The notes under the pieces: generated by a model
Seen by the model: the letters and a program-made list of their open reading frames with translations, nothing else
Told to the model about the DNA's origin: nothing
Databases searched by the model: none
Translations under genes and position numbers: made by a program
Part shown: in pieces, positions 57,168-64,000 of the stretch
How positions within the stretch are numbered: the first letter of the stretch is position 1
Layout of the letters: each line of letters begins with the position of its first letter
Origin: Conchocele bisecta
Taxonomy: Eukaryota; Mollusca; Bivalvia; Lucinida; Thyasiridae
Reading direction: 5' to 3'
DNA: 64,000 nt
Assembly: GCA_029237695.1 (NCBI GenBank)
Contig: CM055265.1
Coordinates: 213,854,506-213,918,505, forward strand

Positions 57168-57791
57168 ATGAACTGCGACGAACTTCTCGATCAGCTAATG
57201 GAAGAAACAGTCGCTCCGACTGCCGACACGACTGAAACTGTAGGAACACCTGTCAGCACGACTGCCGATACGGTTCCGAAAGAAAATGAAAACGCGGCGC
57301 GTCGCGAGCGTCTAGCTGCGCTGGTTGCAGGGGGACAGTCGGAGCATTATCTCGGTAGGCGTCTCTCAGTTTGTCAGGTGGATAAGATGTCAGATGCGGA
57401 GGTCGATACGATGTACGCGCGATACGAATCAAAATTAGGTGCGAAGATGACAAAAACTCTCGGATCGGCGGCTATTCATTTGTACGCCACCACCGTTAGT
57501 ATACTTCTCCCTATACCAGACACCGCGGGGGTGATTCGTGATCTAGAGACTGACCCTTTTATAGGACACACTCTTAGAACGGCATGCTGCTCAATTTATC
57601 ACAAGTTTGGAATGTACTTAGCTCCGCTGACAACCGCATTGACCACGGGTAAACACTGTCAATTTGGACATATATGCCCACGAACTATAAGCCCTAATAT
57701 TATAAATGATGACACAAGACACACCTGTGAGAGTGACGGAACCACACTCAACCCAATCGAAATTGGAGTTGAACCAGAGCACGTTGGATGA
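57168..57791 (+). CDS. Conserved-type Polinton protein, function unknown
   Basis: I place the start at ATG 57,168 (MNCDELLDQL), after an AT-rich stretch. An in-frame ATG at 57,006 would add 54 residues with a membrane-like helix but starts inside the 11 bp repeat. The 207-residue product has a Thr-rich variable N-terminus. A conserved-looking core follows: RRERLAALVAGGQSEHYLG, VDKMSDAEVDTMYARYES, and FIGHTLRTACCSIYHKFGMY with LAPLTTALTTG. The core is helical with no catalytic motif seen. Its 3' end overlaps the next gene by 86 bp in another frame. The last ~30 residues look atypical, so a late frameshift is possible. Confidence 0.6.
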   Translation: MNCDELLDQLMEETVAPTADTTETVGTPVSTTADTVPKENENAARRERLAALVAGGQSEHYLGRRLSVCQVDKMSDAEVDTMYARYESKLGAKMTKTLGSAAIHLYATTVSILLPIPDTAGVIRDLETDPFIGHTLRTACCSIYHKFGMYLAPLTTALTTGKHCQFGHICPRTISPNIINDDTRHTCESDGTTLNPIEIGVEPEHVG

Positions 57792-58161
57792 ACCCTCAAC
57801 AGCACGACATAAAAACCCAAAAAGACAGGCAGCTGGGCGGGCGGGCGGCGGCTGCCACCCGAAAGTTCAACAAGATAAAATACTCGCCGAGCTTCGAGAG
57901 GTCAAACTCCAATTGAGATTGGAGTTGCAATCGGAGACGACAAAACACCCGGTGGCAGCTGTTTCTCCCCCAATCGCTATTGGATCGAAACCGATTGCTC
58001 CAACTCCCAATACTGATTGGATCCCGTGGGTTGTTGTTGGTGGTCTGTCGGTTGTGGGCACCCTGTATGTGCTTTACCGTTCCAACAACAGGTCATCAAC
58101 GAGGTTGAAATTGAAAAAAACAACCCCCAACACTGTTGGATGCGCCCCATTTAAACATTAA
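57706..58161 (+). CDS. Small membrane-anchored Polinton protein
   Basis: 151 residues from ATG 57,706, overlapping the preceding gene. A basic Gly/Lys/Arg-rich N-terminal half (KNPKRQAAGRAGG) is followed by a helical segment (ILAELREVKLQLRLELQS), a Pro-rich linker and one transmembrane helix (WVVVGGLSVVGTLYVLY, about residues 107-124), with a basic cytosolic-type tail. The same linker-plus-C-terminal-helix plan occurs in the 46,800-48,212 product. Function unknown. Confidence 0.55.
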   Translation: MMTQDTPVRVTEPHSTQSKLELNQSTLDEPSTARHKNPKRQAAGRAGGGCHPKVQQDKILAELREVKLQLRLELQSETTKHPVAAVSPPIAIGSKPIAPTPNTDWIPWVVVGGLSVVGTLYVLYRSNNRSSTRLKLKKTTPNTVGCAPFKH

Positions 58162-58185
58162 ACGCGATCCCTTTTATATGCAATA

Positions 58186-58419
58186 ATGGCTGAACGCGAT
58201 GGTAAAATGATAGTGAATGCGCTTTATCACGCTGTGGTGATATCGGGTCTCAGTATCGGGTACGCTCGACTATCAAAGATGACCCTAGGAGGGTCCGCTC
58301 CCAAATTGGACTTTACTGCGAGAGACGTAGGGCTCGTGACCTTAGATGTAGCTGCCGCAGTTTGGACCCGAGATTATCTAATTAAAGCTGGAATTCTACC
58401 CGTTAATATATGGAAATAA
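58186..58419 (+). CDS. Small hydrophobic Polinton protein
   Basis: 77 residues with two likely membrane passes (ALYHAVVISGLSIGYARL and VGLVTLDVAAAVWTRDYL). 'cttttatatgcaata' just upstream could be its TATA region. It is separated by one base from the next gene at 58,421, so both are probably on one transcript. No family recognised. Confidence 0.6.
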   Translation: MAERDGKMIVNALYHAVVISGLSIGYARLSKMTLGGSAPKLDFTARDVGLVTLDVAAAVWTRDYLIKAGILPVNIWK

Positions 58420-58420
58420 A

Positions 58421-58840
58421 ATGGCTTCGATCGGAATAATAGTAGGAGGAGCACTCGTGAACGCATTGGCGTTCAGCGGCAGCAACTTTCTATTCTCTAA
58501 ACTACAAAACTCGAACGTGGATGAGGAGCGCAAGCGTCACGATTTAGCTGTAGAACAACTGAATAGCGCAAAGGAAGCATGGTCACGAAAACGAACCGCC
58601 CATCTGGACTGGGTCAACGAAGAGCTTCGCCGCGAGAATCACGCCGCGCAAACTTTCCAGAACGTTGAAGAAGCCAACCACGAGTACGCGCTGGCATATC
58701 CGCAGAGAAGTCTCGCGCCGCTGGATCGCGAGCCCCAACTTTCAGATTTCTATGTACCGTCAGAGGCCCAAAAAGACCGCGAGATCGCGTTCATCGTCGT
58801 GGGAATATGTGTGGTGGGTTTCGTCGGCTACTATATTTAA
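58421..58840 (+). CDS. Small protein with hydrophobic ends and a central coiled coil
   Basis: 139 residues: an N-terminal Gly/Ala-rich hydrophobic stretch (IGIIVGGALVNALAF), a charged helical middle (EERKRHDLAVEQLNSAKEAW, WVNEELRRENHAAQ), and a C-terminal membrane helix (IAFIVVGICVVGFVGYYI). It starts two bases after the previous stop. It may span or bridge membranes during assembly; function unknown. Confidence 0.6.
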   Translation: MASIGIIVGGALVNALAFSGSNFLFSKLQNSNVDEERKRHDLAVEQLNSAKEAWSRKRTAHLDWVNEELRRENHAAQTFQNVEEANHEYALAYPQRSLAPLDREPQLSDFYVPSEAQKDREIAFIVVGICVVGFVGYYI

Positions 58841-58844
58841 TCAA

Positions 58845-58917
58845 AATTTTAAATTAATAATTTTTATAAAATTAATAATTTTTATTTTTTTTTATAAATA
58901 TATATATATATAGAACG
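58845..58917 (+). promoter_or_regulatory. AT-rich, TATA-containing leader before the integrase block
   Basis: Direct repeats of 'aattaataatttttataaa' followed by 'tataaatatatatatatata' end three bases before the ATG at 58,918. This is the longest non-coding gap in the right half of the element and the best candidate promoter for the 58,918 gene and the integrase. Confidence 0.4.
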
Positions 58918-59256
58918 ATGTTAGTTGACGAACTTTATTACGCTATGATCGATGTAGGCTACACTGCCCAAAAACATCGTATAGCTGGTGCAAAGAGTAT
59001 GATTCGTCTGGCCCAAGATTCTCTCGAGACGTGGCGCGAGGACGGAAAAGCGGCCACCCTTTTCGCAAAGCGGATGTTAGAATCCTCCTCAACTCCAATC
59101 GATGAATTAGATTCCTCCGAGTTCCTTCAGAACTTAACCTCCAAATGTGATTGTACTTCCAACAAAGGTTTATTATTAACGACGCAGTTACCGGACGAAC
59201 TGGTGGGTGCATGTTGGAGATTGTCCGATATATTAGAATACTTCGCATTACGATGA
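58918..59256 (+). CDS. Hypothetical 112-residue Polinton protein upstream of the integrase
   Basis: Open from ATG 58,918 after a TATA-rich leader. Helical throughout (YYAMIDVGYTAQKHRIAGAK, LAQDSLETWREDGKAATLF), acidic near the middle, and with a single Cys pair (CDC). Its stop overlaps the integrase ATG at 59,253 by four bases (ATGA), so the two are likely translated from the same mRNA. No family recognised. Confidence 0.6.
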   Translation: MLVDELYYAMIDVGYTAQKHRIAGAKSMIRLAQDSLETWREDGKAATLFAKRMLESSSTPIDELDSSEFLQNLTSKCDCTSNKGLLLTTQLPDELVGACWRLSDILEYFALR

Positions 59257-60273
59257 ACACGCGCAAACTTGATACCAACTAACGAAGGAAGCTGGCGAAT
59301 ACGTACTATAGCCCACGCGGCTACTGGAAGGGACTCGCGGCCATCAAGAACCTCGCGGCGGCGACCAAGGTTTCCGAAAACGCTGTCAAGGAATGGCTCA
59401 AGAAGCAGGCCATCTGGCAGATCTATTTACCCGCGCCTCACAATATTCCGCGCCCGAAATTCGACGTGCCGGTTCCGAACCAAGTTCACCAAGCGGATCT
59501 CCTGTTTGTCCCTCACGATCGCATCGGTCGCAAGACGTACAAGTACGCACTGACAATCGTTGACGTAGCGTGTCGTTATAAGGGGGCTGAGCCGTTGGCC
59601 ACTAAAGAGTCTAAGGAGGTGGCCGAGGCTCTTTCCCGAATATATAAGAGGAGTCCTCTCAAATGGCCAAATCTTCTCCAGGTCGATCCCGGCCGTGAGT
59701 TCATGGGCGCGGTCTCTCATCTATTGTCTAAGCACAAAGTTTCTATCAGACGCGGCCGCGTCAACATCCACCGGGACCAGGGGATCGTGGAGCGCTTCAA
59801 TCGAAACCTGGCTGAGAGACTGTTCGGACACCAATACGCTAAAGAACTTGTAGACCCTCATTCGCGATCGACCGAGTGGGTGGCCAGACTGCCCGCCGTG
59901 GTCTCCGCACTGAACGGAGAGGTGACCAGATTGATAGGTAAGAAGCCCGTAGATGCTATCAAGTTTAAAAGGGTGACGAGCAAGCCCTCTGCCTCGTCTC
60001 GCGCGGCGACCCGTTGGTTTAGAGGAGCAACGGCTTCCATCGGATATTGACGTCCGCTACCTCTATCAACCGGGAGAGCTCGAAGGTGGCAGCCGCCGCG
60101 CGACTGATCCCGTGTGGTCTCTCAATGTATATCATCTAGATCGATCTATTACCAAACCTGATGAGCCCGTGCTCTACTATTTGGATGATGGGCCCTCTCG
60201 AGGGTTTGTTCGCGAAGAACTTCTTATGGTGCCTTCTGACACCCAGTTACCCCCAGATCGTCAGAGTCTTTAG
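59253..60273 (+). pseudogene. INT: Retroviral-type (rve) integrase, with an early stop and a late frameshift
   Basis: The frame starts at ATG 59,253 but meets TAA at 59,280-59,282. The same frame then encodes the N-terminal domain (YYSPRGYWKGLAAIKNLA, VKEWLKKQAIWQIYLPAP) and the catalytic core. Catalytic acidic residues are visible as HQADLLFV, QVDPGREFMG and GIVERFNRNL; the last two are 35 residues apart, the D,D-35-E arrangement. Near 60,015 the frame shifts: the old frame ends at 60,050, while another frame continues with a C-terminal part (VRYLYQPGELEGG, YHLDRSITK) to 60,273. About 340 residues in all. A start at the GTG codon 59,466 is not credible in a eukaryote. It would insert the element with a 5-6 bp duplication. 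Its stop overlaps the convergent polymerase stop by four bases. Confidence 0.85.
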
Positions 60274-61337
60274 AGAGGTTCCGTATGTATTCTGTCCGAT
60301 AACACGCGTCTTTTATCGTAGTACGCCGATAGTCCTAATTTTCGTTGACAGTACGTTTTCATAACGCCGTCTTTCATTTTAAATCCTCTATTTTGCGCAA
60401 CATCTATAATGTGTTTTCCATCTTCTGTAGTTTCGCTTAGTACTCGTTTATATCTATCCCAATTTAAATCGTTAGTTCTCTTGGACATTCCTTTCGCAGA
60501 GTTTTTATTAATTGAATTAAGTTTTTCTACGAAATAACACTTACTAGATAACGCTATCGCCCTATCTCCACTAAATTCCATTTTGAAAAGTCCTGGCTCT
60601 CTTTGGCTCCATTTATCCCAAGACAACCATTTCTTTTTTTCTTTTTCAAACTCGTCTAGTAAGTTAGGTCTAATCAATTCCTCTATCGTTTTTCCACTAA
60701 CTCCTATATACATACGATCCGTGTCCATCTGTATTAATTCGAAGTCTTCTCTTTTTACGTATTTGTCTAGAAATTCGTAGTAAAATTCCAACATTCTCAA
60801 TTTAGCGTGTTGATAAACCGCTATTCCACAGTGAAAGGGTCTCTTTACCGCACACCTGGGTTTTCGGGAAGATATTTCGTACGCATCTCCTATCTCTTCC
60901 AAATCATCAAAATACGCGGATCTTAATGCTTTGTCAACACAGGTTTCGTCTCGTATATATGTCGTATTTAAATGTCTCTCCGTTGCCTCTATCATTTTTC
61001 CACAACACAAGTTTCCTAATAATTTCATTATGTCGCCCACCGGTTTCTTATTTGGTTCTACATCCCCCGTTCGTCTTGCGGCTGTAGCTTCTTTAGCGAA
61101 CCATTCGAAGGGTTTACCACTAATATAATCTATAACACGATGAACTCCCGTTATTTCTAGGCCGTGTTTTAAATACCATTTCAACAGTGGCGCGTACAAC
61201 AATACTTTACTGGCCGACATAGATCCCACCAATTTTCTTCCATTTCCTCTAGTTCGGCCAGTATCTTTTAAATATTTTAACATGTGTGCGGGAACTTCAT
61301 CAACCTCTACTTCTCTGTTTATAAAAAGTGGAGACAT
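60270..61337 (-). pseudogene. PolB: Protein-primed DNA polymerase B, C-terminal fragment (palm/thumb)
   Basis: 355 codons. Motif B-like KLLGNLCCGKMIE, motif C QMDTDRMYIG and a KxY-type KCYFVE lie in order, followed by the thumb and a basic tail. In motif C the usual serine after DTD is arginine, which would probably weaken catalysis if real. The upstream frame ends one base away at 61,339 (...PHNLKDKF stop), so a single frameshift separates this from the preceding fragment. The gene converges on the integrase. Confidence 0.85.
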
Positions 61338-61338
61338 T

Positions 61339-62212
61339 TCAGAACTTATCTTTTAAGTTGTGTGGAACTTCTATATCCACCTCCGCAAACCCAAACCAGT
61401 CTCCGGATAAAACTCTTTTACTAAACTTTTTAATAAGTTTAGGATTATGTGAGTTATTTATATGATGTATAGTTTCTTTCTCACACGGCATCTCTTTATT
61501 TAACGTAGATAAATATAACGCGTTTGCGTCGTACCCCAAAACAGCCTTGCAAGGTTTGGAACCCACTCTAATATTTGAAACACCGGCTTCTGCATATCGT
61601 GTAAATACTATTGATGGACCACCAACTAGAGCGTCTTTCATCATTTTGTATGTTTCTTCTTTTGGTGCATATAGAGCATCCTCCGGTATAATCGTCTTTG
61701 AAGATTTTTGTTCTTTAATGGTTCCTCTCAATAAATATTGTATAGCCACACCCGGTAGTGTTACCGCGTCTTTGAAGATATCTGCACCCCTGTGTTTATA
61801 AAATTCACACATTTTTCCCACAGCTTCTAGGAACGGTGCTACATCTAAATCGTTATAATATTTCAACCAATCTCTGAAAGTTTTCATATTATTTTCTTCG
61901 AAAATTCTACGACATTTACTTAATTCTGTTTCGTCTAGTAACATTTTCCCAGATAGTTTGGAATACCAATTCTCTATATCCGGTAGTCCCGGGTAATCCA
62001 GCTTGTCTGTAGAATCGAACCACTCATAAGGAAAGAAAGATTTCTGTCCTTTGCAGTCGTAGGCTTTTATCCAACTATCGTAACTTACACCGGGTCCTAG
62101 ATAAAGTATTACATCAAGAAATCTAAACTCCGGAGTAAATAGAAATATTGTTGCGTTCGCCCTTTTTCCAACCATTACTTTCTTCGTTGTTGATGACAGT
62201 TCACCTACTAAA
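61339..62212 (-). pseudogene. PolB: Protein-primed DNA polymerase B, middle fragment (Exo III to motif A)
   Basis: Open codons from just below 62,212 (LSSTTKKVMVGKRANA) through the Exo III region (FRFLDVILYLGPGVSYDSWI), the protein-priming insert region and motif A (GYDANALYLSTLNKEM). Two one-base shifts, near 62,213 and 61,340, detach it from its neighbours. An ATG at 62,175 is internal to the conserved sequence and is not a true start. Confidence 0.85.
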
Positions 62213-63418
62213 TTATTTCTTTATTAAGTTTATATCGTACTTACTGCTGTTAAAACCTATAACCGGTACTTGATCTATCCACTGTTCGATCTGGGCGATT
62301 TGTTTTTCACGTAAATATTCCGTATTAAACTCGTATCTTGACCATACTTCTTCTCTTATAGCTTTTCCCCTGACTTTCAAATCTTCTGCGAATTTTTCTA
62401 TAAGTTTTGCGGGATCTTTATCACAAATATGAGTTACTGTTCCTGAGAAAATATCTCCTATACTAACGCTTACCGGAACGTGCTCAGCTTCGTACTCTAA
62501 ACTATTACCGGTAGTTTCAACTTCTGGCTGGAGATACGCCTCAAAATCGTATACTATCTGATATGGATAAAGAGTAGTGTCGCAACCGATCTTTATATCT
62601 TTACCCATTCTTCGAAATTCGCATTCCCACATAACTACTAGGTTGAATTCTTTGCTTTTTCTAATAACTTTATCTCTTCTCATTGTGGATGCACGTTCTT
62701 CTTTTTTATGCTTTGCATGAATCTCACACCCGTGCCAGTAACAGCCGTGATATTGATATACGGTATTGGTTTCTGGACAGTATCCATCTACCGGAGCTCC
62801 TAAAATCCATCTTTCACCTCTGTGTCGGCACTGTTCGTGGTGAATGTGAATTCCCTCCCGCTTTTCCACAGAGTGCATCCAATCGATCGCACCATAACTG
62901 TTAGAACCTTTTGGGTAGAACGCTTTCTCGAACGACGAACGCGGGCGCTCTAAATAATTACCATCGCATATTACTTTTGTCTCACCTCTCATACATGTTG
63001 GTCCGTGTCTCTTCATATTACTCGCTTTCGTGAATTTCTGCTTGCAATTATCGCAGGCGTAAATTTTAGATAGGTTTTTAAGGTTTTTTATCAGAAATGC
63101 GTGATTATTAAACAGTCCTATTGGTTTATTACCTATTGCATCATAGTGCGCTGGTACCTTTTTCAACCACCATACGTCACATTTGGTGGGTTGATATACT
63201 TCTATACCAATTTTAAAAAACTCTTCAACCTTTTTCAGATCTGAAAAAGGAATTGGTGAGACCACATTACTACCGAAATATTGCTTACTAAGTTCTTTCG
63301 CTTTTTCTGTACATCTGTCAGGTCTGATCTTTTTATCAAGGTGCATAGCTAGACACCTGAACAGACATAGGTCGTCATTATACTTATCTAAAGAATACAT
63401 ACCTTTTCTATTCCTCAA
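62213..63418 (-). pseudogene. PolB: Protein-primed DNA polymerase B, N-terminal/exonuclease fragment
   Basis: About 400 codons. Order of features: CLFRCLAMH, reminiscent of an OTU-like Cys motif; a C2H2-like finger CDNCKQKFTKASNMKRH; a nuclease-like stretch VDGYCPETNTVYQYHGCYW with CEIHAKH; Exo I (VYDFEAYL); Exo II (VIGFNSSKYDINLI). This is the arrangement of animal Polinton polymerases. It ends in a stop one base out of frame with the next fragment. Confidence 0.87.
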
Positions 63419-64000
63419 CCTCTGGAAGTTCTCCTCCCGCTGCTTCTTTGGATTGTAGTCCCAAATCTATTCCCCTACTGCCCTGTATTAACTTTACAAA
63501 AATCTCTACCCATCCTACAAACTTCCACTTTGTATTCGGTCTGTCTATTTTATCGGACATTATTCGTGTTTGCTCCTTATCTGACAACCATTTTTTAACG
63601 GTTTTCATTGATGATAGTGGTTCGCTACCACCGAGATTTTTGTGAAATATTATAGTTTTAGGTTTTCCATTTTTAGTTTCCTCCATATGTTCTAGCTTGT
63701 AAGAATATGAATATCTCAAATAAAAATTTGTTGTTAGATACGGAGCGATTTTATCGGACATGCGTTCAGACTCGTTGATGTCAATGTTTTTACGAAAGGA
63801 TAATATAACTACCCGTCTTCCATTTTCTACCTTTTCCAATGTTTCATCGTGAGCCCCCAATATTTCTTCACCTTTTTCCACTATCGCGCGAACGATAGAT
63901 TTTTTCTTATTATTTGGGTTGCCTGTGCGTCTAATTTGGGATGTGCTTGAAGGTTTGATTACACTGGCCCTTAACCCCGCAATACTTTCTTTTTGAATTC
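63408..64000 (-). pseudogene. PolB: Protein-primed DNA polymerase B, N-terminal extension, runs off the window
   Basis: The frame is open from the right edge of the window to 63,408 with no ATG (a GTG near 63,881 is not a start). Readable parts include KSIVRAIVEKGEEILGAH, VVILSFRKNIDINESERMSD and KWKFVGWVEIFVKLIQGS. The stop at 63,408 overlaps the next frame by 11 bases, so either a frameshift splits a long N-terminal extension or a separate small gene precedes the polymerase. Position and strand favour the extension. The true start and the right terminal repeat lie beyond the window. Confidence 0.6.

Larger units (their letters stand above)
43745..64000. mobile_element. Polinton/Maverick element, right end outside the window
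   Basis: The diagnostic Polinton gene set is present: protein-primed family B DNA polymerase, rve integrase, packaging ATPase, jelly-roll capsid proteins. Genes are tightly packed, with 4 to 30 bp overlaps or gaps, and no introns are evident. Minus-strand structural genes lie on the left, plus-strand capsid, ATPase and integrase genes in the middle, and a minus-strand polymerase on the right. GC content and codon use differ from the AT-rich host flanks. Most large genes are broken, so the copy is not functional as read. No maturation protease was found in the window. Confidence 0.92.

Noticed and set aside
59466..60050. Integrase start at GTG 59,466
   Set aside because: The same frame encodes the N-terminal domain upstream to 59,283, and GTG starts are not expected in a nuclear element; the true ATG is 59,253.

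Overview
The window looks like nuclear DNA of an invertebrate, most likely a marine bivalve mollusc. This is an inference from spliced exons with GT/GC-AG borders, tRNA-like and SINE-like repeats, many MITEs, CCGTCC microsatellites, a dispersed 'gatcagcctgcgcatc' repeat and a Polinton/Maverick element. I could not assign a species.

Layout. (1) 1-20,531: a tandem array of about 5.5 copies of a ~3.74 kb unit. Each full unit carries a ~1.8-2.0 kb block of a 57-61 bp minisatellite plus ~1.87 kb of non-repetitive, non-coding sequence. Copies left of ~15.8 kb are riddled with small insertions. Later copies are clean and almost identical, which points to unpolished assembly on the left. The last copy carries a SINE-like insertion. 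(2) 20.5-43.7 kb: host DNA with a plus-strand gene of at least four exons whose splice phases chain correctly (23,686-33,318). Its large intron holds a G-rich hairpin array (26.1-32.7 kb) that includes a ~500 bp near-pure G tract. Around the gene are nested non-autonomous DNA transposons, perfect palindromes and a TTGGTTAA low-complexity block. (3) 43,745-64,000: a Polinton that runs off the right edge. It has a left terminal inverted repeat, a minus-strand block of virion-type genes, a divergent plus-strand gene, the major capsid protein gene, the packaging ATPase, five small plus-strand genes, an rve integrase, and a minus-strand protein-primed DNA polymerase B that fills the right end.

The Polinton is a fossil. 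The integrase, polymerase, penton-like, fibre-like and two large structural genes each carry one or a few frameshifts or stops. The major capsid gene is interrupted by a 5.7 kb insert and is also shortened internally.

The most interesting object is that insert (50,234-55,940). It has ~200 bp terminal inverted repeats that resemble the terminus of the Polinton it sits in, and a 5-6 bp target duplication. Inside is a ~2.0 kb fold-back palindrome around a 730 bp spacer, encoding an unrecognised protein set with codon usage unlike the Polinton. I read it as a non-autonomous, Polinton-terminated satellite-like element carrying a foreign fold-back cargo and inserted into a capsid gene.
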